Source: Bradyrhizobium sp. CCBAU 53421 | GTDB lineage: Bacteria; Pseudomonadota; Alphaproteobacteria; Rhizobiales; Xanthobacteraceae | Length of the DNA: 64,000 bases | NCBI RefSeq assembly: GCF_015291625.1 | Contig: NZ_CP030047.1 | Coordinates: 4,650,001-4,714,000 of the forward strand | Direction: 5' to 3' | Shown: piece after piece, positions 37,061 through 47,650 of the stretch | How the letters are laid out: every line of letters begins with the position of its first letter | How positions within the stretch are numbered: position 1 is the stretch's first letter | The notes under the pieces: generated by a model | What the model was told of the DNA's origin: nothing | The model's database searches: none | The model's input: the letters and a program-made list of their open reading frames with translations, nothing else | Translations under genes and position numbers: made by a program

Positions 37061-39274
37061 ATGTCATCCGCATCAGCGCGGCTGCGAGCCTGTGCGCTCG
37101 CCGGCGCCGCCGCAGCATTCATCTCGCCAGCAAGCGCTCAATTCACATCGCAATCGACACTGCCGTCCGTCACGGTCGACGCGCCCCAGCCGCGGCGGGA
37201 CGCATCGGTCCGTCCGCAGCGGCGCGCCGCGCGCAGCGCCCCGGCGCGTGCCGCCCGCGTTCCTGCCGCGCCCGTGCAAGCGGCGACGGGTGACGGCGGC
37301 GGCGCCCGTGCCGCGCTCGCCGTGCTGTCGGCGCAGCAGGCGCTCAAGGAAATCAACAACACCCCGGGCGGCGTCGCGCTGGTGCCGGCCGCGGCCTACC
37401 GCAACTCGACCGTGGCGAGCACGATCAAGGACATCCTCGATTATGTCCCCGGCGTGTTCGCGCAGCCGAAATGGGGCGACGATACGCGGCTGTCGATCCG
37501 CGGCTCCGGTCTGTCGCGCAATTTCCATCTACGCGGCATCCAGCTCTATATGGACGGCATTCCGATCAACACCTCGGACGGCTACGGCGATTTCCAGGAG
37601 GTCGACCCGACCGCCTACAAATATGTCGAGGTCTACAAGGGCGGCAACGCGCTGCAGTTCGGCGCCAATTCACTCGGCGGCGCGATCAATTTCGTCACCC
37701 CGACCGGACGCGATCCGAACCCGAATGGCGCATCGTTCGACTTCGGTGCCTTCAACACACGGCGGTTGCAGGTCAATGCCGGCGGCGCGAACGGGCCGTG
37801 GGACGGCTTCGTCACGGCGGCGACGCAAGCTTCCGACGGGTTCCGCGATCACAGCTTCGGCTCGAGCAACAAGCTCAGCGCCAATGTCGGCTACCAGATC
37901 TCGCCCGATGTCGAGACCAGATTTTACCTGAATGCCAACGAGGTGCGCCAGCGCATCCCGGGCAGCGTCGACCGGACCACGGCGCTGACGTCGCCGACCA
38001 CGGCCGCCGCAGTCAATGTCGCCAATGACTGGCAGCGCAACATCGACACGGTGCGGATCGCCAACAAGACGACGATTCGGCTGGATGACACCCAGCTCGA
38101 ATTCGGCGCGTTCGGCGTCGACCGGCATCTGATGCACCCGATCTTCCAGTGGCTCGACTATCGCTACAAGGATTATGGCGGCTTCGCGAAGCTGACCGAC
38201 GACCGCATCATCGGCGGTTTCCGCAACCGCTTCGTCGCCGGCGTCAATATCCTCAACGGCACGATCGATGCCCAGCAATTCGTCAATATCGGCGGCTTCA
38301 AGGGTGCGCAGACATCGTCGTTGCGGCAGACGCCGGAGAACTATTCGGCGTTTGCGGAGAATTCGTTCTACTTCCTGCCCAACGTCGCCTTCGTCGCCGG
38401 CACGCAATATCTGTTCGCGGTGCGCGACCAGCACGTCAACTTCTCGACCAATGGCGACCTCAACGGCCGCAGCAGCTTCAGCCTGTGGAGCCCCAAGACC
38501 GGGCTGCTGTGGCAGGTCGATCCGAGCTGGCAGGTGTACGGCAATGTCTCGCGCAGCGCCGAGGTGCCGAGCTTCGGCGAGAGCGTCAGCCCGAACTTCC
38601 TCAATCCGACGCTGCCGAACATCCCGTTCTTTTCGATCAAGCCGCAGACTGCGACGACCTACGAGATCGGCACCCGCATGAAGCGGCCGGACTATGCCTG
38701 GGAAGTCACGCTGTATCGTTCCGAGATCGACAACGAGCTGCTGTGCCTCTACAGCGCGTTCGGCAATTGCAACGTCACCAACGCCAACAAGACAGTCCAC
38801 CAGGGGATCGAGGCCGGGGCGGGCGCCGCGATCCTTCGCGACCTCTTCGTGGGTGGGCCGACGCCGGACAAGCTCTGGCTCAATATCGCCTACACGCTGA
38901 ACGATTTCCGCTTCGACAACGATCCGGTGTTCGGCAATAACCAGCTGCCGGGGGCGCCGCGCCACTTCGTGCGCGCCGAGTTGCTCTACAAGCATCCGAC
39001 CGGGCTTTATTTCGGCCCGAATCTCGAATGGGTGCCGCAGGCCTATTTCGTCGACAGCGCCAATACGCTGATGACGTCGGCCTATGCGATCTGGGGCCTC
39101 AAGGCCGGGTTCGACAATGGCGGTCCGCTGTCCGGCTACATCGAGGCGCGCAACATCGCCAACAAGGCCTATATCGCGAGCGCCAGCATCATCGACCGCG
39201 CCAATGCGGCATCGCCGCTGTTCGAACCCGGTACGGGCAGGGCGATCTATGCGGGGCTGCGCTATCGATGGTGA
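37061..39274 (+). CDS. TonB-dependent outer-membrane receptor (FecA-like)
   Basis: A 737-residue ligand-gated outer-membrane barrel. It has a signal peptide (about 1-27), a TonB-box-like LPSVTVDAP (about 34-42), and an Arg/Ala-rich linker. The plug domain (about 100-215) includes LSIRGSGLSRNFHLRGIQLY, YMDGIPINTSDGYGDFQ and NSLGGAINFVTP. A 22-strand barrel ends in YAGLRYRW with the C-terminal aromatic. The plug resembles FecA-type receptors. The substrate is unknown; with DUF2946, CopC and CopD nearby, copper or a metal chelate is a reasonable inference. Confidence 0.9.
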   Translation: MSSASARLRACALAGAAAAFISPASAQFTSQSTLPSVTVDAPQPRRDASVRPQRRAARSAPARAARVPAAPVQAATGDGGGARAALAVLSAQQALKEINNTPGGVALVPAAAYRNSTVASTIKDILDYVPGVFAQPKWGDDTRLSIRGSGLSRNFHLRGIQLYMDGIPINTSDGYGDFQEVDPTAYKYVEVYKGGNALQFGANSLGGAINFVTPTGRDPNPNGASFDFGAFNTRRLQVNAGGANGPWDGFVTAATQASDGFRDHSFGSSNKLSANVGYQISPDVETRFYLNANEVRQRIPGSVDRTTALTSPTTAAAVNVANDWQRNIDTVRIANKTTIRLDDTQLEFGAFGVDRHLMHPIFQWLDYRYKDYGGFAKLTDDRIIGGFRNRFVAGVNILNGTIDAQQFVNIGGFKGAQTSSLRQTPENYSAFAENSFYFLPNVAFVAGTQYLFAVRDQHVNFSTNGDLNGRSSFSLWSPKTGLLWQVDPSWQVYGNVSRSAEVPSFGESVSPNFLNPTLPNIPFFSIKPQTATTYEIGTRMKRPDYAWEVTLYRSEIDNELLCLYSAFGNCNVTNANKTVHQGIEAGAGAAILRDLFVGGPTPDKLWLNIAYTLNDFRFDNDPVFGNNQLPGAPRHFVRAELLYKHPTGLYFGPNLEWVPQAYFVDSANTLMTSAYAIWGLKAGFDNGGPLSGYIEARNIANKAYIASASIIDRANAASPLFEPGTGRAIYAGLRYRW

Positions 39275-39329
39275 GCGGGATGCGAACCGGCCGTCGCCTG
39301 AAACCCTGTCATGCACTCGGCATGTAAAA

Positions 39330-39363
39330 GGCCCGCTCCGGGGCTCGCAATTCGGAGCGGGCC
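39330..39363. terminator. bidirectional hairpin between convergent receptors
   Basis: A perfect 11-bp stem GGCCCGCTCCG/CGGAGCGGGCC (39330-39340 with 39353-39363) with a 12-nt loop. AAAA precedes it on the left, giving a T-run for the minus-strand direction. Confidence 0.65.
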
Positions 39364-39506
39364 AGTCTGGGCGCGGCAAGTGATGCCGCGGCGAGAACCT
39401 AGCGCGACATGCTGACACCACCCTGACGGCGGTCAAAAAAGAGAGGTGGCTCTACGCCGCCGCTCTCTTGATGATCGTTTTGTGAACGGAATGTCTCGCG
39501 GCATGC

Positions 39507-41786
39507 TCACCATTTGTAGGCAAGGCTTGCCGTGATGCGCCGCCGATCGCCGTAGTAACACGAACTGATCGTCGCGCAGCTCGCGACGTAGATCTTGTCT
39601 GTGACGTTGACCACGTTGAGCGCCGCGCGCCAGTTGTTGTCCCATTCGTAGTGCAAGGCGAGGTCGCCGAGCACGACGCCCGGGACGCGCGCGGTGTTCG
39701 CGGTGTCGGCAAAGGACGAGCCGACATAGCGCACGCCGCCGCCGAAGCCGAAGCCGTTCAGCGGGCCCTCGCGGAAGGTGTAGTCGGTCCAGACCGAGGC
39801 GAGCTCGCGCGGCGCGTTGGTCGGCACGGTGCCGATCAGCGCGGGATTGAGGTCCTTGCTGACGAACAGCTCGTAATTGGTGTAGCTCGCCACCAGCTTG
39901 AAATCCCGCGTGATGTTCGCCACCGCCTCGAGCTCGACGCCGCGCGAGGTGACCTCGCCGTTCTGGGTCTGGAACAGCGTGTTGTTCGGATCCGTGGTCA
40001 GCGCGTTCTTGCGCTTGAGATCGAAATACGCGACGCCGAACCGCGCGTTGAGCCCGGCCGGCTCGTACTTGACGCCGACCTCGGTCTGCTCGGAGGTCTC
40101 CGGCAGTAGCAGCTGGCCGGCGGCATTGGTGCCGATCACCGGATTGTAGCCGGTCATGTAGGAGACGTAGGGCGCGACGCCAAAGTCGAAATTGTAGATC
40201 GCGCCGACGCGGCCGGAGAACTTGCTGTCGTCGCGGCCCTGGGAAGCACCGATCCGGTTGTTGTTGGTAAGATCGACCCAGTCCTGGCGTCCTGACAGCA
40301 CGACCGTCAGGCGGTCGAGTTTGACCTGGTCCTGCAGATAGAGCCCGGCCATGCCCTGGGTGAGATAGGCGTTCTGATACAGCGGGCCGTTATACGGCAG
40401 GTTGTTGCCGTAGACCGGATTGAGCACGTTGAGATTCGTGCCCATGCCAAAGCCCTGACGGTCGTCGATGCCGTAATATTTAAGATCGACGCCGACCAGT
40501 GCCGTGTGCTGCAGCGCGCCGGTTGCGAAGCGGTACTCGAGCTGATTGTCGAGGTTCAGCTGGATGGCAATGCCGCGGGTGTAGAAATTGCCTCGGGTGA
40601 TATCGGCGGCCGCCGGCGTCGTCGCGTAGCCGAGCCCGTAGAGGCCGGCGTAATAGACGTCGGCATGCGCCATGCGTGCGTTCTGGCGGAAGTCGACGTT
40701 GTCGGTCACGCTCTTCTGGAACTGGTAGCCGACCATCTCCTGGTCGCGGCGGAACTGATCGACGCCGGGATCGCCGGCGAACAGGCTGGTCGGAATCCGG
40801 CCGAACGGCGCGTTGGTGACGGTGCCGACATAGGGCAGGAAGTTCAGCGCCCTCGTGTTGCTGTGCGAGGCCATGCCGAACACCGTGAGGCTGGTGTCGG
40901 CATCGGGCCGCCAGGTCACCGACGGAGCGAAGAAAAAATTGTTGTCGTAGACATAGTCGGTCTGGGTGCCGCCGCCCTGCGCCTGGCCGACCAGGCGATA
41001 TTGCACCTGGCCGCCGGCCGGCTGCGCCGTCGCGCCGCCGATGTCGAACTGGGTGTAGGCGTTGCCGAAATTGTTGACGCCGGTCTCGATGTAGCGAATG
41101 GGCTCCGCGGACGGCAGCTTGCTCACCGCATTGACGAGGCCGCCCGGCGCCGAGCCGCCATAAAGGATGCCGGACGGACCGCGCAGCACCTCGACGCGCT
41201 CGAGATTGAAGGGCTGCAGCTTCCAGCTTGCATAGGAGGTGTAGAACAGCTGCAGGCCGTCGAGGAACAGCGACTCGTTCTGCGCGGGGAAGCCGCGGAT
41301 CATGAACCAGTCGTTGCGGAAATCGGCGCCATAGGTGCCGCCGATGACGCCCGGCGTGTAGCGCAGCACCTCGTCGAACTTGCTGACGATCTTCTGGTCG
41401 CGGATCTGCTCGGCGCTGATCACCGTCACCGATTGCGGCGTCTGGATGATCGGCGTGCTGGTCTTGGTGCCGCTCGCGCTCTGCCGCGCCAGATAGCCGG
41501 TGACCGGGCCGTTGGCGCGCTCGTGTCCGCCGGCGGCGTCCGCGGCCTGCTGTGCAGACTGCGGCTGCGCGCCCACCGGGGCGACGGTTGCGCGGCGCGA
41601 GGCGCTGCGTGCGCGTGTTGTCCGCTGCGACGGTTGCTGCGATCGCGCCACTTGCCGCTGCTGCGGCGCATCGACCGTCACGGAGGGCAATTGCGTCTGC
41701 GCGAACGCCTCGTCCGCGCCAGCAACCGAAAGCACCACCAGAGCCGAAGCAGCAAACCGCTGCGGCCGAATCCATCCGTCCGTCAT
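39507..41786 (-). CDS. TonB-dependent siderophore receptor
   Basis: A 759-residue receptor of the FhuA/FpvA type. Signal peptide about 1-29, then LPSVTVDAPQ almost identical to the neighbouring receptor, and an Arg/Gln-rich linker. The plug (about 110-235) shows TPQSVTVISAEQIRDQ and RVEVLRGPSGILYGGSAPGG. The barrel ends RRITASLAYKW. It should import a ferric siderophore (hydroxamate-like by family). It is convergent with the FecA-like receptor and transcribed alone. Two 16-bp tandem units lie about 180 bp upstream. Confidence 0.92.
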   Translation of the reverse strand: MTDGWIRPQRFAASALVVLSVAGADEAFAQTQLPSVTVDAPQQRQVARSQQPSQRTTRARSASRRATVAPVGAQPQSAQQAADAAGGHERANGPVTGYLARQSASGTKTSTPIIQTPQSVTVISAEQIRDQKIVSKFDEVLRYTPGVIGGTYGADFRNDWFMIRGFPAQNESLFLDGLQLFYTSYASWKLQPFNLERVEVLRGPSGILYGGSAPGGLVNAVSKLPSAEPIRYIETGVNNFGNAYTQFDIGGATAQPAGGQVQYRLVGQAQGGGTQTDYVYDNNFFFAPSVTWRPDADTSLTVFGMASHSNTRALNFLPYVGTVTNAPFGRIPTSLFAGDPGVDQFRRDQEMVGYQFQKSVTDNVDFRQNARMAHADVYYAGLYGLGYATTPAAADITRGNFYTRGIAIQLNLDNQLEYRFATGALQHTALVGVDLKYYGIDDRQGFGMGTNLNVLNPVYGNNLPYNGPLYQNAYLTQGMAGLYLQDQVKLDRLTVVLSGRQDWVDLTNNNRIGASQGRDDSKFSGRVGAIYNFDFGVAPYVSYMTGYNPVIGTNAAGQLLLPETSEQTEVGVKYEPAGLNARFGVAYFDLKRKNALTTDPNNTLFQTQNGEVTSRGVELEAVANITRDFKLVASYTNYELFVSKDLNPALIGTVPTNAPRELASVWTDYTFREGPLNGFGFGGGVRYVGSSFADTANTARVPGVVLGDLALHYEWDNNWRAALNVVNVTDKIYVASCATISSCYYGDRRRITASLAYKW

Positions 41787-42151
41787 TCAACGCCCCCGAA
41801 AGAGAAGATTTCTTCGGCGTCGTTATCACGATGATTTCGGGGAAGAGCGTGCACGCAGTTAGAAGCTATCGAAGCTGTGCGCTAAGCGCGCGGGTGTGAC
41901 TGAGAGACAACGGAGTACGACGCGCAGTTGCACGCATCACGTGAGAGCTTTGAATCGATCCAGTGTCGAACGATTCAAAATTCGAACGACTCAAAATCAT
42001 CTCGTGACTCGATGCATCGCGATCGCGCGTGATGATCGAGAGAGGCGCAAGGGGCGCAAATCTGTCTTGGGTCAGCGATCGCGTTAGGCATTGCTAAATA
42101 GGGCTGCTAGTGTCCGGATCATTGCGAGAGCGTCCTCCTTCAGGTTTGGCG
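41787..42151. other. 365-bp divergent region with tandem repeat
   Basis: Holds the promoters of the siderophore receptor (minus) and of the small gene at 42152. Two adjacent 16-bp units at 41966-41997 (TCGAACGATTCAAAAT and TCGAACGACTCAAAAT) stand out. No Irr-type (TTTAGAA-N3-TTCTAAA) box was seen by eye. Confidence 0.5.
41966..41997. repeat. two tandem 16-bp units upstream of the siderophore receptor
   Basis: TCGAACGATTCAAAAT followed directly by TCGAACGACTCAAAAT, one mismatch. A possible regulator site. Confidence 0.65.
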
Positions 42152-42412
42152 ATGACTTACAGATCGAACGATGAATTCTTCGCGGAGTTGAAGGGCCTCA
42201 TCGACGCCTGGTGCGAGCGACGGTTGCTCTCGCCTTTGTCGCGCATCCTTGGTCCATTTCTCAGCTTCAACGGCATGACGGATGGATGGGGGGAGGTGTC
42301 GGCTGCCCTCAAGAGCACCCGGGCTCACGACCGAAATGAGTTAACCTCATCTGAACAAGCGAAGGTCGACGACCTTATTCAGGCGGCCACCGCCGTGATT
42401 CATCGAAAGTAG
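42152..42412 (+). CDS. small conserved hypothetical protein
   Basis: An 86-residue soluble protein, MTYRSNDEFFAELKGLIDAW at the N-terminus, with FLSFNGMTDGWGE in the middle. I recall this pattern from several Bradyrhizobium hypothetical proteins. ATG 42152 removes a leader with no gene character. No function is known. Confidence 0.7.
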   Translation: MTYRSNDEFFAELKGLIDAWCERRLLSPLSRILGPFLSFNGMTDGWGEVSAALKSTRAHDRNELTSSEQAKVDDLIQAATAVIHRK

Positions 42413-42724
42413 ACAGCCCATAGTGGAGGGAGCCGGTTGCCGTGAAAGCGCCAGTCGTGGGCCCTCGCGGGCGGGCATTGCCGCTTCGCCGGCTGCGGCA
42501 GCCGTGGCCCGCGGAGAGCGCCCGGAACCATACCCGGGCGGGTCGACCCCCGCCGGCTGGCAATCCCCGCCATCCCCACCATATCTGGCATAATTGACCG
42601 CCGGGGACCGCAACCGCTTGGCCATTCTGGGGTGATGTGATAACCCTCTGAAACCAGCTTCGACCGCCACTCGTGACCGTCCGCATCCTGCCTAAGGGCT
42701 TGCGGCGGTGGAGATATTTCGCCG
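42413..42724. other. 312-bp region before glyA
   Basis: No gene seen. A glycine-riboswitch-like motif was looked for and not recognised. The start of glyA is preceded by GGTGGAGATATTTCGCCG, with GGAG as ribosome site. Confidence 0.4.
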
Positions 42725-44026
<1,302 letters not shown>

Positions 44027-44049
44027 AAAGGTCCTAGAGGTCCCGTCGG

Positions 44050-44532
44050 ATGCGTTGTCCGAGCTGCAATTCTCTCGATACGCAGGTCAAGGATTCGCGT
44101 CCGACCGAAGACTCCGCCGTCATCCGCAGGCGGCGCGTCTGCATGGCCTGCAATTTCCGCTTCACGACCTTCGAGCGGGTGCAGCTGCGCGAGCTCACCG
44201 TGATCAAGCGCAACGGCCGCCGCGTGCCGTTCGACCGTGACAAGCTGGTGCGCTCGCTGCAGATCTCGTTGCGCAAGCGCCCGGTGGAATCCGAGCGGGT
44301 CGAGAAGATGGTGTCGACCATCGTCCGCGAGCTCGAAAGCGGCGGCGAGGCGGAGGTCTCCTCGGAGGCGATCGGCGAGATCGTGATGGAGCATCTGCGC
44401 CAGCTCGACGACGTCGCCTATGTCCGCTTCGCCTCGGTCTATCGCAATTTCCGCGAGGCCAAGGACTTTGAGGCCGTGCTCGACGAATTGACCGGCGAAG
44501 AGGACCCGCGGCTCGCGACGCTACGCAAATGA
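44050..44532 (+). CDS. nrdR: transcriptional repressor NrdR
   Basis: A 160-residue regulator of ribonucleotide reductase genes. It has an N-terminal zinc ribbon (Cys3, Cys6, Cys31, Cys34 in MRCPSC and VCMAC) and an ATP-cone domain (about 49-139) that senses ATP/dATP. It overlaps ribD by 4 bp (ATGA). Confidence 0.96.
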   Translation: MRCPSCNSLDTQVKDSRPTEDSAVIRRRRVCMACNFRFTTFERVQLRELTVIKRNGRRVPFDRDKLVRSLQISLRKRPVESERVEKMVSTIVRELESGGEAEVSSEAIGEIVMEHLRQLDDVAYVRFASVYRNFREAKDFEAVLDELTGEEDPRLATLRK

Positions 44533-45701
44533 TCTTCCGCATTCTGGAAGAGCAGCTCGGGCAGAAGGCCAAAGAGGCCAAGGAAGCAGCCAGGGAAGCG
44601 GCAAAGGCCGCCGATCTGCGCTTCATGCAGCTCGCGCTCGCGCTCGGCCGCCGCGGCCTCGGGCGTACCTGGCCCAATCCGGCGGTCGGCGCCGTCATCG
44701 TCAAGGATGGCGTGATTGTCGGCCGCGGCTGGACCCAGCCCGGCGGCCGCCCGCATGCCGAAGTCGAAGCGCTGAGGCGGGCAGGTGGTGCCGCGCGCGG
44801 CGCCACGCTCTACGTCACGCTCGAACCCTGCTCACATTTCGGCCGCTCGCCGCCTTGCGCGGATGCCGTCGTCGCGGCCGGGCTTGCCCGCGTGGTTTCG
44901 GCGATCGAGGATCCCAATCCGGACGTCGGCGGCAAGGGGCACGCCAAGCTGCGTGCCGCCGGGATCGCGGTTGACGTCGGGCTGTGTGCGGCGGAAGCCG
45001 CGCGCGACCATGCCGGACATTTTCGCCGTATCACGGACAAGCGCCCGCATGTCATCCTCAAGCTCGCGGTGTCCGCCGACGACAAGATCGCAGCCGGTGG
45101 CCATAAGCCCGTTGCAATCACTGGCGAAGCCGCGCGGACCCGCGTGCATCTGTTGCGCGCGCAGAGCGATGCAATCCTGGTCGGCATCGGCACGGTGAAG
45201 GCCGACGATCCCATGCTGACCTGCCGGCTGCCTGGCATGGCTGATCGTTCGCCGGTGCGGATCGTGCTCGATCGCGCGCTGCGGATCTCGGGCGACAGTC
45301 GCCTGGTGCATTCGGCGCGCGAGACGCCGCTCTGGGTCATGACATCGGACCTTGCCGAGGCGCCGGCTGCGATGAAGCTCGGTGCCGCCGGGGCAGAGGT
45401 GATCCGCGTTGCCGCCAGCGCGCAGCCGGGGCTCGATCTGCCGGCCGTGTTGCATGCGCTGGCGGAGAGGGGCGTCACGCGGCTGATGGTCGAGGGCGGC
45501 GCGCGCGTGGCAAATTCTTTCGTGGCGGCCGGCCTTGTCGATGAAATCTGGCTGTTGCGCGGACCCGAACCGATCGGCGCCGATGGCGTTCCCGCGCTGG
45601 ACGCAATGCGGCTGGACGCAATCACGCAGTCGCCCGTCTTCCGCCTTCGTGCTAGCGAAACCCTCGATAACGACAGTCTCACCATCTACGAGCGTGCGTA
45701 A
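44529..45701 (+). CDS. ribD: riboflavin biosynthesis deaminase/reductase RibD
   Basis: A 390-residue bifunctional enzyme for the second and third steps of riboflavin synthesis. The N-terminal deaminase domain (about 33-170) has the zinc motif HAEVEAL and [15 protein letters not shown]. The C-terminal reductase domain (about 175-385) shows [14 protein letters not shown] and [12 protein letters not shown]. The first 30 residues are a charged helix rich in KEAKEAA; Met33 is an alternative start. The 4-bp overlap with nrdR supports 44529. It overlaps ribE by 1 bp. Confidence 0.95.
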   Translation: MIFRILEEQLGQKAKEAKEAAREAAKAADLRFMQLALALGRRGLGRTWPNPAVGAVIVKDGVIVGRGWTQPGGRPHAEVEALRRAGGAARGATLYVTLEPCSHFGRSPPCADAVVAAGLARVVSAIEDPNPDVGGKGHAKLRAAGIAVDVGLCAAEAARDHAGHFRRITDKRPHVILKLAVSADDKIAAGGHKPVAITGEAARTRVHLLRAQSDAILVGIGTVKADDPMLTCRLPGMADRSPVRIVLDRALRISGDSRLVHSARETPLWVMTSDLAEAPAAMKLGAAGAEVIRVAASAQPGLDLPAVLHALAERGVTRLMVEGGARVANSFVAAGLVDEIWLLRGPEPIGADGVPALDAMRLDAITQSPVFRLRASETLDNDSLTIYERA

Positions 45702-46309
45702 TGTTTACCGGAATTGTCACCGATATCGGCGAGATCACCAGCCTGAAGCCAGTGGCGCAGGGGCAGCTGCACCGGATGCGGATCGCCTGCGACTACGACC
45801 AGGCCACGATCGCCGACGGCGCTTCGATCGCCTGCAACGGCGTCTGCCTCACGGTGGTCGGCTCCGGCACGGCTGACGGCAAGACCTGGTTCGACGTCGA
45901 TGCCGCGGCCGAGACGCTCGGCATGACCACCGCCAAGCACTGGGCGCAGGGTGGCCGGCTCAACCTCGAGCGCGCGCTCAAGATCGGCGACGAGCTCGGC
46001 GGTCACATCGTGGCCGGCCATGCCGACGGGATCGCGACCATCGTCAGGCGCGACGACCTGCCCGACATGGCGCGCTTCGAGCTCAAAACCAGCCGCGAGC
46101 TGGCGCGTTTCATCGCGGCGAAGGGGTCGATCACGCTGGACGGCGTGTCGCTGACCGTGAATACGGTCGATGACGTCACGTTTTCGGTGCTGATCATCCC
46201 GCACACGCTTAGCGTCACGACCCTGAGCGGCTGGAAGGCCGGCAGCGTGGTCAATATCGAGGTCGATCTGATGGCCCGCTACGCCGCGCGGCTGTCGGAG
46301 ATGAAATAG
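45701..46309 (+). CDS. ribE: riboflavin synthase (alpha subunit)
   Basis: A 202-residue enzyme made of two similar lumazine-binding beta-barrels. The N-terminal [12 protein letters not shown] and CNGVCLTVV mark the first barrel; GGHIVAGHADG and ITLDGVSLTVN mark the second. It converts two 6,7-dimethyl-8-ribityllumazine to riboflavin. Starts on the last base of ribD. ribH, for the preceding step, is 214 bp downstream. Confidence 0.95.
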   Translation: MFTGIVTDIGEITSLKPVAQGQLHRMRIACDYDQATIADGASIACNGVCLTVVGSGTADGKTWFDVDAAAETLGMTTAKHWAQGGRLNLERALKIGDELGGHIVAGHADGIATIVRRDDLPDMARFELKTSRELARFIAAKGSITLDGVSLTVNTVDDVTFSVLIIPHTLSVTTLSGWKAGSVVNIEVDLMARYAARLSEMK

Positions 46310-46523
46310 CCTCGGCCCCGGCATTGCGGCCGGGCTAGACCTCCTTATCTGCCTATTCACCGCCGGTGGCTTGGGGCCGGATGGCCTATGCATTGCGGGC
46401 GAAGCCGACCTGAAAAATCAGGCTGATCGTGGTGACATCCGGGCCAGTATTGCCCTTGGCTTTACCGCCTGCTGCGCCTAAAACGCAGCACAACTTCTCC
46501 CCAAGTTCCGATTGGTTATTGCA

Positions 46524-47015
46524 ATGGCTGACGCGCGGCGCGCACCCCTGAAGGACCAGACCGACATCACAGGCGCTCGCGTTCTGATCGTCGAGGCCCG
46601 GTTTTATGACGACATCCAGGATGCGCTGCTGGAAGGCGCGCTCGCCGAGCTGAAGACGGCCGGCGCCAGCCACGATGTGATCACGGTGCCGGGCGCGCTG
46701 GAGATTCCGGCCGCGATCGCGATCGCGATCGATGCCGCTGAAGCGAACGGCAAGCCCTATGATGCGGCGATCGCGCTCGGCTGCGTGGTGCGCGGCGACA
46801 CCATTCATTTCGAGATCGTCTCGCAGGAGTCTTCGCGCGGCCTCATGGATCTGGCCGTGAGCCGGAAATTCCCGCTCGGCAACGGCATCCTCACCGTCAA
46901 CACCGAGGCGCAGGCCTGGGCGCGGGCGCGCGCCAGCGAGCTGAACAAGGGCGGCGACGCCGCGCGCGCGGCGATCGCGATGCTGCGGATCAAACGCCGT
47001 CTGGCAAAGGCCTGA
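46524..47015 (+). CDS. ribH: 6,7-dimethyl-8-ribityllumazine synthase
   Basis: A 163-residue enzyme for the penultimate step of riboflavin synthesis. Typical motifs are [10 protein letters not shown] (about 57-66), [16 protein letters not shown] (about 84-99) and [13 protein letters not shown] (about 124-136). ATG 46524 (MADARRAPL) is preferred over an upstream TTG at 46512. No FMN riboswitch was seen in the 214 bp upstream. It is 2 bp from nusB. Confidence 0.95.
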   Translation: MADARRAPLKDQTDITGARVLIVEARFYDDIQDALLEGALAELKTAGASHDVITVPGALEIPAAIAIAIDAAEANGKPYDAAIALGCVVRGDTIHFEIVSQESSRGLMDLAVSRKFPLGNGILTVNTEAQAWARARASELNKGGDAARAAIAMLRIKRRLAKA

Positions 47016-47017
47016 CC

Positions 47018-47512
47018 ATGGCTGACAGCAAGAAGCCCGCGAAAGCCCCCGACAGGAAGGCCAACCGGCGCGGCGCGGCGCGTCTCGCTGCCGTGCAGGC
47101 GCTGTACCAGATGGACATTGGCGGCGCAGGCATCAACGACATCTTCGCCGAATTCGAGAGCCACTGGCTCGGCAACGAGGTCGAGGGCGAGAAGTACCTG
47201 CCGGCGGAAGCCGCGTTCTTCCGCGATGTCGTCTCCGGCGTGGTGCGCGACCAGGCCAAGCTCGATCCCTTGATCGACGAGGCACTGTCGAAGGGCTGGC
47301 CGCTGAAGCGGATCGACGCGATCCTGCGCGCGGTGCTGCGGGCAGGATCCTACGAGCTCGAGCATCGCAGGGATGTACCGGGCCGCGTGGTGGTTTCCGA
47401 ATATGTCGACGTCGCACATGCCTTTGTCGAGAAGGACGAGACCGGTATGGTCAACGCGGTGCTCGACCAGATCGCACGCCAGTTCCGCGGCGACGAGTTT
47501 GTGCGGAGTTGA
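47018..47512 (+). CDS. nusB: transcription antitermination protein NusB
   Basis: A 164-residue all-helical protein that binds boxA RNA with NusE for rRNA antitermination. The RRGAARLAAVQALYQMDIGG lead helix and the late EYVDVAHAFVEKDETGMVNAVLD region (in two pieces) match NusB. The Lys-rich first 20 residues are an alphaproteobacterial extension. Transcribed with ribH upstream, the usual arrangement. Confidence 0.95.
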   Translation: MADSKKPAKAPDRKANRRGAARLAAVQALYQMDIGGAGINDIFAEFESHWLGNEVEGEKYLPAEAAFFRDVVSGVVRDQAKLDPLIDEALSKGWPLKRIDAILRAVLRAGSYELEHRRDVPGRVVVSEYVDVAHAFVEKDETGMVNAVLDQIARQFRGDEFVRS

Positions 47513-47527
47513 ACCACACATCCCGCC

Positions 47528-47628
47528 GTCATCACCCGCGCATGCGGGTGATCCAGTACGCCGCGGCGGTTATTGGCAACAACAGCTGCTGCGGCGTACT
47601 GGATCGCCCGGTCAAGCCGGGCGATGAC
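47528..47628. repeat. REP-like triple palindrome
   Basis: A perfect 15-bp inverted repeat (47550-47564 with 47591-47605) is flanked by hairpins ATCACCCGC/GCGGGTGAT (47531-47552) and TCGCCCGG/CCGGGCGA (47604-47624), with outer GTCAT/ATGAC. It belongs to a Bradyrhizobium intergenic palindrome family and lies between nusB and thiL. Confidence 0.85.
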
Positions 47629-47650
47629 AGCTGAGGGGAAGGCGCGCGAC

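Noticed and set aside
37670..39436. A 588-codon minus-strand open frame opposite the FecA-like receptor
   Set aside because: Shadow of the receptor gene; no signal peptide or motif.
42413..42724. Possible glycine or SAM riboswitch before glyA
   Set aside because: No aptamer core recognised; the region is GC-rich without the expected conserved loops.
46310..46523. Possible FMN riboswitch upstream of ribH
   Set aside because: The conserved FMN-aptamer core words were not found; only a weak GGCC-rich hairpin just after ribE is visible.
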